DNA of 64,000 nucleotides from Paragonimus skrjabini miyazakii (GCA_014338405.1 JTDE01008906.1:1-64000), one strand, 5' to 3'; shown: positions 46,401 to 52,640, counted from the stretch's first letter. Notes: generated by a model from the letters alone, not told the origin. Program-made: numbers and translations.

Positions 46401-48420
46401 TAAAGTTTGTTTAAAGCTACGCTGCATCCTTTCGTGTGTACTTTGGAATGCCGATCGTCTGGTTCACTTCCGAAGGTTGAGCGAACGTGTCGCTGTTACT
46501 TCCGCGTAAGTGATGTGGATCTCCTTCGTTTGTCATGAATCTCAGATTCTGTCTCACTTGCGCTGCATCTGGCTGGAACATACTTCTTCCATTTCAATCC
46601 ACCATATTTTATGGCTGACTGTTACTTTCTAGGATTTTCGCCTGTTTACATGCTAATATTTCATTCTTAGTTGCTGTCTACATGAAAATTGCAGCTGCTG
46701 CATCTCCTAAGGATCACCTTGTCGACGCTTGGCGGACGACATTGTTTGTCTTCCCAACCGTCAATGGGACTTTTTATCCAGTTGATAGGATCATTTTGTG
46801 CTTGTCTAATAAGAAAGCCTATGTCCACTTTACTGGGAGCAATCTATGGTCGAACCTCGGGCCAGATTAGGACTTGAACCAGTTGATCGCCGACCCTAAG
46901 CAGTTCAAATGAGATAAGGCAGGGTCTTGGACTTTTACTAATTCATTTTAACATCTAGCGATGTTTTATATTGCTCTCCGATCGACGGTAAATGCAAGGG
47001 TACGGAAATTATGCCAGCTCGATTGTTTTAGATTTTGGATGTTCAGATCATTTGGCCGCAGTTCACGATGATTGACATCTAAACGCGTCCTAGACAGATC
47101 GAAAGATCCGGTTCACGGTTTTTTTTGGAAACTGTGAGAAGACTGCCTAAACCCACGCTTGTATTTTTGACGGTGATGTGTTGATATGACCGAAATGTGC
47201 CTCGGGGGTTGTTTCAGCCCTCATTGAGTGCTTTGTGATATCACAAATCGTATGGCAAAGGCTCGGGTAACGCGTGATAACTCACACCATCTGTGATGTC
47301 AACATTACTTAAGTTTTCCGTTAGGGACAGAATCTCTAATGCAATTATACGATCGGCTCCCTGCACTGTTGCGAAGGCTCGCAAGTCCACAGAGTGTGCC
47401 TGTGTTCGATGGCTGATTTTTCCAAATCATCAGCAGTGTGTTTGATGGGCATATAACATTCACCGGGATGCGTGCGTTAGCTCGTTTTCAGGACGAACGC
47501 ATTTTGCCAGTGTTTAACACTTTGTCTATGAAATAGCATCAGTTATTCACTATGCGTAATTCATTATTTGTCGATCATTAATGGGTTGTTCATATGTCCC
47601 CATCCGGGTTCCACTAAAAGTAATGATTGTGTTGCTTTCGCTTGACAGTCAATGTAATTATTGTCCACGAAGTATATGTCAGAGTGCAACACACGTGCTG
47701 TTATCTAGAGCAGCTGCCAGGCAGTTTTGCTCTCGTATTGATAGCCGTTGGATCCGTCTGGCTCAAGAGCCAGAAAAATGGGTTATACTTCGTAAACGAG
47801 CTCTTTTGTTGTGCTGTTTTCCATTGGTTCCGCCGTTTTTCTTTAGCTGATGTCGAAACAGACCTTGTACCAGACTTCATGTAGATGAAGATTTGTTCGC
47901 TAACATGTTGGTCGTTTGGTTACTTGAGCTATCCGCTGTCTCATCACTTGCTTTCTAACTGTCATGTCATGCTGTCGAGTCCGTAGTTGTTCTGGGCAGA
48001 TTTCGGGGTGGTTTCTTGGTGCCTATTGCATTGTTCCAATTGTTTATGCATATTCGGATTGTTTCTGTTGCTTCCTGTTTTTTATCGATATAGGTCAGGA
48101 TATTTTCTACTCTTGCCGACTTATTCACTGCTGCGTCCACTTATCCGGAACCCCGGGGTATTGTGCCCTGTTTGCATTCCCGTGCAATGTATGCGGTTGA
48201 TTTGATGCTCGAATGGCGTTCTCAGTCCACGCTCAGTCCAAACGATTCACCCCATCACTCTGGTCACTGTCATCGAATGCGTCCGGTTGTGTGTGAGGTC
48301 AACTATTCGCCGGATTGTGAGCGCGCATGCCGTTATCATCCGGATTTCTTCAATCATGTTTTTGGCTGTCTGTTTTTGGATGATCCGACAGATCGGTGTA
48401 ATGTGACACGATTGGTATAG
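9841..48420 (+). CDS. TTLL12: TTLL12 orthologue, tubulin-tyrosine ligase-like protein 12 (13 exons, start uncertain)
   Basis: Exons: 9841-9966, 10000-10151, 10189-10353, 18846-18973, 24790-24870, 24920-25056, 30443-30642, 39844-40075, 41361-41573, 43357-43511, 43834-43915, 46239-46307, 48094-48420. All introns are GT-AG and all phases match, giving 688 codons and a TAG stop; human TTLL12 has 644. Recognised blocks, numbered from the first codon at 9841: FLFDHAWTFEL near 95-105 and YVLDEVGCRISHSD near 173-186 in the SET-like half; PFFYTPRGVCYSLLWPLRDL near 196-215; VITVKDLLAAIAS near 349; WILKPWNLGRGM near 447; VKFDVRYVVLLRS near 499; HFTVMNYREDDPLKQ near 543; CEVNYSPDCERACRYHP near 647. E648 and N650 sit where TTL-family ATP-grasp folds bind metal. 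Known of the family: TTLL12 joins a SET-like and a TTL-like domain, and ligase activity has not been clearly shown. Inference: cytosolic or nuclear tubulin- or histone-linked protein. The start codon lies upstream of 9841. Confidence 0.93.
10000..10151 (+). CDS. TTLL12: TTLL12 exon (residues 43-93)
   Basis: It encodes VYDAGQFMVLNRVELESSDE followed by an acidic run (EQNEEEEDFEAVD). Human TTLL12 has an acidic run at the same place, after VFDAGEVFGIM. It is separated from the previous exon by a 33-nt intron (9967-9999) and ends in phase 2 before GTGAGC. If the 33-nt intron were retained, a stop (TAG, 9997-9999) would end the frame. Confidence 0.9.
10189..10353 (+). CDS. TTLL12: TTLL12 exon (residues 93-148)
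   Basis: It follows a 37-nt intron (10152-10188, GTGAGC to TCGTTTAG). It encodes SIFLFDHAWTFELSSLRSSL and MAELMDIDQSEVDE, matching the human IFLIDHAWTCRVEHARQQL and MANLMGIE blocks. It ends TGGAA in phase 2 before GTGAGT. Confidence 0.95.
10410..10447. repeat. (TA)n microsatellite
   Basis: About 19 uninterrupted TA units lie just inside intron 3 of TTLL12. An array like this is likely to vary in length between individuals. Confidence 0.9.
10448..12560. other. TTLL12 intron 3, first part: no recognisable gene
   Basis: No protein family is recognised here. Minus-strand frames between 11789 and 12381 are more GC-rich than the rest and may be an old element, but no motif is clear. Confidence 0.4.
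12570..14410 (+). mobile_element. Ty3/gypsy element (K02A2.6-like), RNase H and integrase remains
   Basis: At 12630-12760, RRLQRMAVRLQEYDCEP and QLNIAGTLSCAYA match the end of the RT/RNase H region (RRLQRM.LRLQ.YD.......G......DTLSRAY). At 13219-13305, VAIDIF (frameshift) DGKQFLVTVDYFLDDFVIE matches the integrase core start (V.VDIF...G...LVTVDYFS). At 13383-13403 DNGPQFE carries the second catalytic Asp, and ETSVEAAKILLPVVQESWKD (13440-13500) follows. A pol C-terminal-like stretch (13860-14410) leads into the LTR. The zinc-binding H2C2 region is not recognisable. Several stops and frameshifts. Confidence 0.78.
14415..15233 (+). repeat. Long terminal repeat, 3' LTR of the gypsy relic, with an internal insertion
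   Basis: It starts TGTAATATAATTGGATTGGA immediately after the pol end. It aligns with LTR copies at 33928-34304 and 52076-52420: CAGCTAATATGAGCTCACAC against CAGCTAATCGGTACTCGCGC, GGTCAATCAAACTG against GGTCAATCAAAGTG, and TGTCGCTCAGGCTCCTG against TGTCGCTCAGATTCCTG. This copy is about 440 bp longer; the extra DNA lies at roughly 14557-15006. Confidence 0.72.
15240..17059. other. TTLL12 intron 3, middle: no supported gene
   Basis: It contains an AT-rich patch at 15478-15535 and a minus-strand open frame at 15617-15905 with a CFECDYTL...GHIFCATCKP pattern (see findings). The 16460-17000 stretch is A-rich with weak open frames. Confidence 0.4.
15478..15535. repeat. AT-rich low-complexity patch
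   Basis: Imperfect TATATA and ATATTTGT repeats. No coding potential. Confidence 0.75.
17060..17159. other. Assembly gap (100 N)
   Basis: Exactly 100 N, the usual placeholder for a gap of unknown size. The right edge runs directly into an RTE 3' end, so the gap was probably caused by a repeat. Confidence 0.99.
17161..17335 (+). repeat. RTE subfamily A 3' end with (GAT)n tail
   Basis: It contains CTCAGTAACGTTTTCTTCTA, GGATATTCTACGTCACTGTT and GGCGGCCCGAGCCACAGTAC, then GGTCAGGTTCATGGCTG and eight or so GAT units (17310-17334). The same sequence in inverse orientation ends the element at 21178-22330 and recurs at 52546-52640. Confidence 0.82.
17340..18845. other. TTLL12 intron 3, last part: nothing recognised
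   Basis: T-rich intron sequence. An open frame at 17418-17735 (+, 105 residues) has no family resemblance that I can see. Confidence 0.45.
18846..18973 (+). CDS. TTLL12: TTLL12 exon (residues 148-191)
   Basis: The acceptor is TTGACAG. The exon encodes KFCRYYKVSLQGQGGQL and then WYVLDEVGCRISHSDKPN, which corresponds to human VWYIMDEFGSRIQHADVPS. It ends in phase 1 before GTATGT. The intron before it is 8492 nt and includes the assembly gap. Confidence 0.94.
19040..19820 (+). mobile_element. RTE subfamily B, RT C-terminus, 3' UTR and tail
   Basis: VEDVSYLPVFDHRCLRSVAR, IGWHQQVNNDEVRKRVFG, then HRFRWLCHVLRMPTSRLPHR and ALFANAAADRLKLRGGQMMT match the end of fluke RTE reverse transcriptases (VEDVRRL.VFDHRCLR, EVRRRV, HRLRWLGHVLRM..HRLPRRAL, RGGQ..TW). 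The 3' UTR follows, ending AAGCATCAGTGTGAACCACT then TGTCTATGATGATG near 19770-19815. Stops at the joints show it is dead. Confidence 0.88.
20348..20890 (-). mobile_element. RTE 5' region (inferred by similarity to 54.68-54.96 kb)
   Basis: On the plus strand, GTGCTCTTTATTTGAGGGTG and TAGTGCGACATACAAATC match GTGCTCCTTTTTGAGGGTAT and TAGTGCAACATACAATCT in the stretch lying 5' of the RTE endonuclease at 54 kb, in the same orientation. A 112-residue open frame (20686-20348, minus) spans part of it; it is of unknown nature and may be chance. Confidence 0.55.
20990..21172 (-). repeat. RTE subfamily B 3' UTR and tail, inverted
   Basis: Its reverse complement contains the subfamily B tail near 21018-21075 (ending GTCTATGATGATGA). 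The adjacent GGACCTAATTGTCAAAACTA corresponds to the 3' UTR at 22745-22815 and the relic at 55885-56005. Confidence 0.65.
21178..22330 (-). mobile_element. RTE subfamily A, C-terminal half of RT with (GAT)n tail
   Basis: On the minus strand, ERLTDLDYSDDKVLLFDIFQ carries the catalytic YSDD (22226-22237) in place of YADD. VDRVVYLGYCISRSGSVGNE, TEARISKVRTMFANLTHLWR (22060-21925) and VKAVLLYGCETWPLTVENVN (about 21900-21840) follow, matching FVYLGSCIS...G.V.DE, ARI.KAR.A.ANL.HLWR and VLLYGCETWPL. The 3' end is the subfamily A tail with a run of ATC on the plus strand at 21178-21205. Frameshifts break the protein. Confidence 0.88.
22344..22640. other. Open frames of unknown nature
   Basis: Overlapping open frames exist on both strands (22344-22628 minus; 22450-22890 plus). 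The DNA is GC-richer than average and is flanked by RTE copies, so it is probably part of one of them. I recognise no motif. Confidence 0.35.
22645..22920 (+). repeat. RTE subfamily B 3' UTR and tail
   Basis: TTAATGACACGAAGCAGTGA, AAGTCGTAAAGAGGCC and GCCTTACTTCCACTTACAGC parallel 19545-19610, and the tail TTTAGCATCGGTGAGAACCA then GTCTATGATGATGATGATG parallels 19770-19815. Confidence 0.75.
22921..23280 (-). mobile_element. RTE RT fragment (fingers/palm)
   Basis: The minus strand reads GCVGCRPGRRSIHQTFTLP, EQRHVYSRPTTAVFLDYKGA then LESVD (23250-23090), and then KYVNRLSMLYFHTSTQVREY and FNFVIDELMEDYL (23080-22920). These match RPGR.CIDHIFTLRQ.LE, FLDLKAAFDSVD, KYINLVKALYSNT and FNFVIDELMEDTL. 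A stop (ESVD*SAK) breaks the frame. It directly abuts the oppositely oriented RTE-B tail. Confidence 0.82.
23285..24335. other. TTLL12 intron 4: nothing recognised
   Basis: Open frames at 23427-23673 (+) and 23611-23904 (-) overlap and show no family motif. Confidence 0.4.
24345..24600 (+). repeat. Dispersed repeat X, copy 2 (diverged)
   Basis: The first half (GGATAAGTGGTATGTGCGTG, AATGCTGCAGCGTATATC, GGCGCCGTTTGGCTTCAGTC) resembles 9010-9110. The second half (CACTTTGAATGATGACCTGA, TCGAGGTGCGCAACTTGTAG) resembles 38910-38955. Confidence 0.5.
24790..24870 (+). CDS. TTLL12: TTLL12 exon (residues 191-218)
   Basis: The acceptor is CTTTCACAG. The exon encodes ARIVPFFYTPRGVCYSLLWP followed by LRDLQRD, matching human PFFYMPQQVAYTLLWPLRDL. 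It ends in phase 1 before GTAAGA. Confidence 0.95.
24920..25056 (+). CDS. TTLL12: TTLL12 exon (residues 218-263)
   Basis: It is preceded by a 49-nt intron (24871-24919). It encodes ITVDYIEHVKDPHLRQFYLI then PWQPEDFSVLPIEH, matching the human block ending KCMLLPWAPTDM. It ends CAA in phase 0 before GTGAGC. Confidence 0.92.
25057..27840. other. TTLL12 intron 6, first part: no supported gene
   Basis: The frames at 25962-26207 and 26619-26822 (both minus) are short and carry no recognisable domain. The 26600-26830 stretch is GC-richer and may be an old repeat. Confidence 0.4.
27848..28012 (-). repeat. Dispersed repeat X, copy 3 (inverted)
   Basis: The reverse complement contains TTCGGGTTTACACCGGATAC, GTGGTGTGTGAGTGGAACCG and GTGATGGTTTGAAGCGCAGG, then CGTCCTTTGGCTTCGATGAC, closely matching 8965-9130. 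Confidence 0.68.
28194..28207. repeat. (CA)n microsatellite, short
   Basis: Seven CA units. Confidence 0.6.
28430..28700 (-). mobile_element. DDE transposase relic (Tc1/mariner-like, DDE_3 type)
   Basis: The minus strand reads TLIVYDNAPCYTRLKGLFED, QEFAGRELL, a stop, then MATSFPMLNPIEGMWNVIKS. The VYDNAPCH and (YSP)MLNPIEG.W..IK motifs are typical of DDE superfamily endonucleases of Tc1/mariner-like transposons. The Asp of DNA (28625-28627) and the Glu of PIEG (28517-28519) are 35 residues apart, as in D34-37E enzymes. The first catalytic Asp is not found. One in-frame stop shows decay. No terminal inverted repeats were identified. Confidence 0.75.
28710..30442. other. TTLL12 intron 6, last part: nothing recognised
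   Basis: Part of the N-terminal transposase sequence may continue to about 29000 but is too decayed to read. The rest is AT-rich intron. Confidence 0.4.
30443..30642 (+). CDS. TTLL12: TTLL12 exon (residues 264-330)
   Basis: The acceptor is ACTCACCAG. The exon encodes a variable stretch and then LVYSDMALVRQHLTDPRFRL and LLWLYDHFKDF, matching human VYTDVQQVASSLTHPRFTL and ILFNFSHFKDY. It ends in phase 2 before GTGAGT. Confidence 0.94.
30643..33900. other. TTLL12 intron 7, first part: no supported gene
   Basis: A GC-richer segment at 31020-31250 (with CAGCG...CGCTG hairpin potential near 31192) may be an old repeat. The other open frames lack motifs. Confidence 0.4.
31309..31340. repeat. Short tandem repeat, TCATAGCTAT unit
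   Basis: About three imperfect copies of a 10-bp unit. Several AGCT palindromes are present. Confidence 0.7.
33928..34304 (+). repeat. Probable solo LTR (same family as 14.4 kb)
   Basis: It begins TGTAATGAAATTGGACTGGA and ends near TTATTCTAACA, so TG...CA ends fit an LTR of about 377 bp. It contains CTATAAAAGCTGC, a TATA-like box. It aligns with 14415-15233 and 52076-52420. No gypsy coding sequence is recognisable on either side. Confidence 0.65.
34310..35210. other. TTLL12 intron 7, middle: no supported gene
   Basis: Possibly the start of the following CR1-like element or the interior of the LTR element. The 34524-34772 (-) and 34932-35174 (+) frames carry no motif that I know. Confidence 0.35.
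35215..36110 (+). mobile_element. CR1-like non-LTR element, RT palm to C-terminus (broken)
   Basis: VNEWLSHWFPASSGVPQ, SVLVSLLLPSIVKSPMLL then ADALGI (35227-35350) matches S..F.V.SGVPQGSVLGPLLF..YIND.P....LFADD, with ADA replacing ADD. EYAITLQNDLTCLNQC and LPFNVKKCKVMHVCHQNCAV (35340-35470) follow, matching LQ.DL..L..W.....LPFNV.KCKVMH. LTYLICPHLETELQAYS (35650-35700) matches the YVRPHLEY.VQAWS motif. An RGH.LK-like stretch follows near 35890. Multiple frameshifts. Confidence 0.75.
36111..39843. other. TTLL12 intron 7, last part: nothing recognised apart from repeat X
   Basis: AT-rich intron with scattered open frames up to 104 residues (38124-38438, +). None shows a family motif. Confidence 0.4.
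38860..38960 (+). repeat. Dispersed repeat X, copy 4 (second half only)
   Basis: ATGTGGTTTCCGATTGCACT and CTGCTTTGAAGGATGACCTG, then ATAGAGGTGCACCACGTTGT, parallel the second half of the copy at 24345-24600. Confidence 0.5.
39844..40075 (+). CDS. TTLL12: TTLL12 exon (residues 330-407)
   Basis: The acceptor is CTTCCTGCAG. The exon encodes NQLINQFPGEQVITVKDLLA and, near its end, FNLVHELPSFVAYFQRQQ, matching human LLNQFPCENLLTVKDCLA and FNLRTELPQFVSYFQQRE. This is the start of the TTL-like domain. It ends in phase 0 before GTAAAT. The preceding intron is the longest in the gene (9201 nt). Confidence 0.96.
40076..43356. other. TTLL12 introns 8 and 9 (around exon 41361-41573)
   Basis: Two introns of 1285 and 1783 nt. 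No element or gene is recognised. The upstream frame of the last acceptor stays open from 43165, which is why a longer open frame is seen there. Confidence 0.5.
41361..41573 (+). CDS. TTLL12: TTLL12 exon (residues 408-478)
   Basis: The acceptor is TTCTCTCCAG. The second half encodes NVWILKPWNLGRGMGICITD and LDQIIRMCD, matching human HWICKPWNLARSLDTHVT and LHSIIRH. The first 36 codons, with three Cys (CTSASCC), have no counterpart in the short human linker. The donor is GTCAGT, phase 0. Confidence 0.92.
43357..43511 (+). CDS. TTLL12: TTLL12 exon (residues 479-530)
   Basis: The acceptor is TTCATACAG. The exon encodes IASRYVTNPVLFYRDDIQAN and VKFDVRYVVLLRSVQPLRLY, then VYNVFWLRFANK. This is the best conserved part of the gene (human VSKYIESPVLFLREDVG, KFDIRYIVLLRSVRPLRLF). 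It ends in phase 2 before GTAAGC. Confidence 0.97.
43834..43915 (+). CDS. TTLL12: TTLL12 exon (residues 530-557)
   Basis: The acceptor is CATTTCGCAG. The exon encodes PFCLDNFGDYSTHFTVMNYR and EDDPLKQ, matching human ALNDLDDYEKHFTVMNYD and VLKQ. The donor is GTCAGT, phase 0. Confidence 0.96.
43916..46238. other. TTLL12 intron 11
   Basis: It holds a pyrimidine repeat at 44879-44899. An open frame at 45614-45994 (+, 126 residues) falls between coding blocks that are contiguous in human TTLL12 and has no motif, so I treat it as noncoding. Confidence 0.5.
44879..44899. repeat. (TC)n microsatellite, short
   Basis: Eight or so CT units followed by imperfect pyrimidines. Confidence 0.7.
46239..46307 (+). 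CDS. TTLL12: TTLL12 exon (residues 558-580)
   Basis: This is a 69-nt exon with acceptor CCGTACAG. It encodes IHHDEFVGLFNEQYPNTSWS and EIQ, matching human VHCEEFIPEFEKQYPEFPWT. It ends in phase 0 before GTATGT. Confidence 0.93.
46308..48093. other. TTLL12 intron 12
   Basis: 1786 nt. Open frames at 46682-46877 and 47581-47884 do not join in frame with the flanking exons and lack similarity to TTLL12, whose coding sequence continues directly from 46307 to 48094. Confidence 0.55.
48094..48420 (+). CDS. TTLL12: TTLL12 last coding exon (residues 581-688, stop TAG)
   Basis: The acceptor is ATCGATATAG. The exon encodes VRIFSTLADLFTAAST, PEPRGIV, then SRAMYAVDLMLEW, VVCEVNYSPDCERACRYHPD and CNVTRLV before TAG. 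Human TTLL12 ends in the same way (SRAMYAVDLMLKW, ILEVNFNPDCERACRYHP, CHVTCLV), so the C-terminus is complete. Confidence 0.97.
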   Translation, partial: VRIFSTLADLFTAASTYPEPRGIVPCLHSRAMYAVDLMLEWRSQSTLSPNDSPHHSGHCHRMRPVVCEVNYSPDCERACRYHPDFFNHVFGCLFLDDPTDRCNVTRLV

Positions 48421-48752
48421 CTATTTTAATCGAAGTTGTTCTGTATTCGAGTCTGTTTGTTGAGAGTAACGTCAGTGTTTATATCTTTAAACTGGGAGAA
48501 AACACTGAAGAGTTTCATAAGGTATAAAAATATGGGTAGTGCAGGATCATCGGACGTTACCAGTTCTTTTGATCTCTGCATTGGTCTAAGTACTCCACTC
48601 AGTCTAAAGTGTACGGCAAGATGACGGGCAATTGAATCATTATCTTCAAAATTCAAGCGTTATTTATCTTCACTTTGTAATAACTCCATTGTGCGAGTGT
48701 TCCTCACGTATGAGTCCTGATAAGATGATTGTAGTGGTGCAAGCGGAATAAA
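48421..48752 (+). promoter_or_regulatory. Candidate TTLL12 3' UTR with poly(A) signal
   Basis: The first clear AATAAA after the TTLL12 stop is at 48747-48752, about 330 nt downstream. No coding signal lies in between. The real cleavage site cannot be seen from sequence alone. Confidence 0.4.
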
Positions 48753-49279
48753 GGCGTTCATTCAGTCCGTTAGTTGATATGCGGTACACTTGAATATGGT
48801 GACATCTCAGCGACCTTTGATATGTAGGGCACTTTCGGCTGTTAATGTATGATAAAAAGTGTATCTACCGCTGTGATTCAAGGTGTCCTAAACTGATCTG
48901 CTTACATTAGTATCCCTTATTTATAATGTTTTTCTGAATAGGGTCGGAAACATTGCGGTTTCGTTGTGCATTTGTGTAAATCGAATGAGACAGTTAGGGA
49001 CAAGCTACCTGGTGATAGCGCTTGCGTGATAGTGGGTGTTATTTGGAGAAAGTGAGCAGGGCACTTTTTCATTGCGAAAGTTGAAAACTTCTGACGAACA
49101 AACCCATTTTGGGCGTCATTCTCAGACTATGTACAATATAGTATGTAAGAAAACGATGAGCAAGACAGGATGAGATGGTCCCTAATACGATGTTAATCCA
49201 ATGTCATTTTAGGATTGTATTGAGGTTATTGCGTCCCTGTTCCAAAATGATTTGAGATCCGCATTACATTTAAGACCAT

Positions 49280-51600
49280 CAAGTACGCCCTTGACCACAA
49301 ATTTTATGTGTATTTTGTCCCATTTTATCTAAAACTGAAAGAACACTTCTTAGTTTGAGATAAGTTCTGTGAATATAGTTGAGCCGCTTAAGCCGTCCAA
49401 AAACTGAGCTCGTTTCATGTGATTGGTCATTTGAGTCACGGGCGTTACTCGAATGGTAGGTTTTTAAATGCTGTGGTGTGCCAGTCAACGGTTTTTCTGT
49501 GTGCGTGTTTCAACCTATCCAGCAAGATAGTATCTTTTCTAATGCTGTTTTTTTGGTCGTGACGCATTTGAGATAATGCTTGATCATAGGGTAGAGGTCA
49601 TCGTACGGTAGTTGGAGGGAAGGTTTGCCAAGGTCATTACGGACAAGTTACATATGTGTGCAAAGGAATGTATGACGGTCACTCATTCTTGTATCTAGTG
49701 CTTTGGTGTCGGTCATGTGCTTTCGGAGCCGATGGACATAATCAGTGGTAAGCGCGATAGGTTCTTGTCCACGTCACAGCATCGGCATTGATACGAAACG
49801 ATAGCAGATGAATTTCATAGTTGTCCTTATACTCGGATGCAGGAGGTTGTGAAATACATCAAAGAATATTTGACGATAAGATACCGGTACAAATGGTTGA
49901 GAAAGTGGTTCTTGCGTTAAAACGGTTTTTTGGTTTTACTGCTGAAGGAGACTAAGTGTTTTTGTAGTCTTGTTCTTCTGCCATTTTGGCGAAATCGATC
50001 ATTCGTATTTTGTTGATAACATCAATGTCTGCTCGGTATAAGGCATCTGCGTTGGGACTAGAAGTAAAGTGGATATCACTTGTGAATTAAGGAACAAAAG
50101 CCAAACGGCGATCCCCCGTAGGCGAGTACTCGAGTGAATTATGGTTGAGTACGTGTGCTTAGGGTTTGTGATCAGTATGCACATAGAATGTTCGGCCTTC
50201 GAGTATATGTTGAAAATGCTTAATGGACAACAGTTATCTACTTAGTGTACTGTAGCGCGTTTCAACGGACTGGAATGCTTCGGAAAAGAATCCAAGCGGC
50301 TGCTTAGATCTGTTTACGTGTTGATGTAAAACATCACCAGTAATTAAGTTAAAAGTATCGATAGACCGGAAAAATTGCGGATCAGCTTGCTTTTGGTTTA
50401 ACATGGTAGTGTTAGCTAGAGCTGTCTTGATACCTGAGGATACCGGTGCGACGTAACTGTCTGTAGCACGTTCAGAGTCGGTTGGAGATTGGTGAGTGGT
50501 AGTATTAAGTTACCATCACTAGGAGTAAAACGGCGATAAAGTATAATCGTACCCAAAAATCGTTGAAGTTGTTAAATGGACGTTGGCGTTGGGTAATCGA
50601 CGATTGCTTTCAATTTGCCAATCGATTATGCTGACCTGTTTGGATCAATCATATGACCGAGAAAACCAAATGTGGGCTTTCCAAATTGACATGTAATCGG
50701 GTTAATTGCAATTCCGGGTTTCGAAAGATATTGGAAGAGTGGTCGTGAATGTTGGAGATGTTCCTCTTTGTTTATATTTGGGACTAACAGATCATCCAGA
50801 CATGTGAGAAATCAAACTCGCCTAGTATTTGGTTTGTAAATCTCTGAAGTGTTTGTGCGGTATTTCTAAAACCAAAAGGCTTACGAGGGAATTCAAAATC
50901 TCCAAGTGATATAGTGGTGGCAGTCTTAATCCCAAGTTGTTCATCCGGAATATGGTGGTGGGCGCGAATGTTGTCAATATGGGGAACTATTGTTTTGCCA
51001 CAAAGAGTTGTAGCAAGGTCATGGATGTGTGGTAAGGTATATTTGTCTAGTACTGTATTTTTGTTTAGCACACGGTCTTCTCCATAGAATTTTCAGTCGT
51101 TTGTTTTCGTCACCATATGCAGTGGTGATGACGATTTGCTTTTAGAAAGCAGAAGGATGCTTATTCGTAACGTATGCTGGAATTCGTCATGTGCCAGTTT
51201 CGGCTTCTCCAAATGGAAACCTCGCGGGCTGGCGTATGCTACCTGTCCTGCGGTGGCTATGGTTACATCACGGAAATTTGGTTGAGTCAGAGCGAGAAAC
51301 CGCTTTAGGAGATTGTGATACTTCTCCCGGTCACCCCGAGGTGGTGAAATTGAACTGATTATTCAACCGAACACGTGAAATACCTCAAGTGATTAACTGG
51401 TGATTGGTTCCTAAGAGTCAGGACCAAGTTGAAGGGCAACAGAAAATCGGCACCGATGGTGGCTTTTGGGGCGTCAACTATCGTAAAACCCCACGTGAGT
51501 GGACGATGATGACCAAGGTTGAGTGTTAGTGTCATGTGTCCATTAGCACTGTGTTGTTAGCTGCTGTTGGAACAAAGTTTTATTGACACGCGTTTTATTC
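49280..51600 (-). mobile_element. Ty3/gypsy element, protease, RT, RNase H and pol end (broken)
   Basis: In minus-strand order: protease end TLTLNLGHHRPLTW then GFTIVDAPKATIGADFLLPF (51530-51420); KSSSPLHMVTKTND and EDRVLNKNTVLDKYTLPHIH (51150-51020), matching SPWSSPLHMVPKKD and the YR.LN..T..D.YP.PH; ISLGDFEFPRKPFGFRNTAQ then TLQRFTNQIL (50910-50810); C-LDD-LLVPNINKEEH with CLDD at 50791-50802, in a shifted frame; FFSEAFQSVETRYSTLSR then FYVHTDHKPLSTYS (50310-50140), matching FS..L.P.ETRYSTF.RELLA and F.V.TDHKPL. A DRLKHAH-like pol end lies near 49510. The integrase core is largely missing. No LTR is confidently paired with it. Confidence 0.85.
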
Positions 51601-52075
51601 TTTGGAATGGAGGTAGTTACCTTGATTTATGTTTCCGAATCCGCTAGAAATACGGAATTCAATGAGAGATCTCTGACGAATGAACGACGATCAGAGGAAG
51701 CAATTCCTGAATCTTGGGTATTTCCCAAAAATACGATTAAGCTGGTTAAAGAGTTACGGCGGATACAGCGGACAGGCACAATGGTTACATAACGAGAACG
51801 AATGAAGACTTAATGATCAGACCTCAAACATGGGAGTGAAACCAATGAAAATGATGCACTGTTGACAAGCAATAGGCGTTTATGGAAATTAGGTGCTCTA
51901 ACGGATGGTGATGAGAAGTGTGTTAGTACGTGTAGCACTTTCAGAACAAACCACTTTCTGTGACTCCAGAAACAGCGCAGTTGCCTCGCGCCAGAGAGGT
52001 CGCTAAACAAAAGTCATTCTCCACGGCTGTCGGCGAAACCTAGACTCTACCCTTCACTCTCCTAGTGTGATAAGA

Positions 52076-52420
52076 TTGGACTGGAGCAATTTTCTGATCG
52101 GAGCACGTTCGGCCAATCAGAACTCACTCACTGGTTGCTTTAAGCGGAACTGTGGTTGATTAGCGCAGGCTGATCAAACTCGGCGACCTGCTGCTATATC
52201 GAATCTACTTGTATTGTGTGATAATTTCAACAATCGAATTGCTTAAATCAAAGTCGTAGTAAGCAATAACGAACGGGTCAATCAAAGTGTAACAGGTCTG
52301 TCACCCAATAGCTGTTAGTGTAAAACCTTTCTCTCCCCATAAAAAGCACCACGGTTCTAAAAAAAATAAGATTGCTTGTTGCACCCTGGTGCTTTGATTT
52401 TCTCAACAAAGTAACCAGGA
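52076..52420 (+). repeat. Probable solo LTR (same family as 14.4 and 33.9 kb)
   Basis: It begins TGTGATAAGATTGGACTGGA. TTCGGCCAATCAGAACTCAC, CGGGTCAATCAAAGTGTAAC and CCCATAAAAAGCACC then parallel the other two copies. It lies near the minus-strand gypsy pol but in plus orientation, so it probably belongs to another element. The right end is approximate. Confidence 0.6.
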
Positions 52421-52545
52421 TGGCAACACAAACGACGTACTTTTCTGTTATCCTACTGAACGTCGCTCATATCGGACCTCAGATACTATCCGAATCAAAC
52501 CATTTTGACTTGGGTGGACGAAAAACAGTATGCCAGGGTCGCCCA

Positions 52546-52640
52546 CGCAGTGTCATCATCATAACAGCCGTGAGCCGCCGCCCATCTCAACAGTGAGGTG
52601 GAATATCCTAGAAGGAAACGTTACGAATATGGTTAAAAAA
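52546..52640 (-). repeat. RTE subfamily A 3' end, inverted, short
   Basis: TCATCATCATAACAGCCGTG then CATCTCAACAGTGAGGTGGA and ATATCCTAGAAGGAAACGTT is the reverse complement of the subfamily A tail at 17200-17320. Confidence 0.75.

Noticed and set aside
46682..46877. Open frames starting ATGAAAATTGCAGC as the exon before the last one
   Set aside because: The missing human block (AEIFRAFTELFQ) is found instead at 48094, directly upstream of SRAMYAVD in the same exon, so no extra exon is needed.
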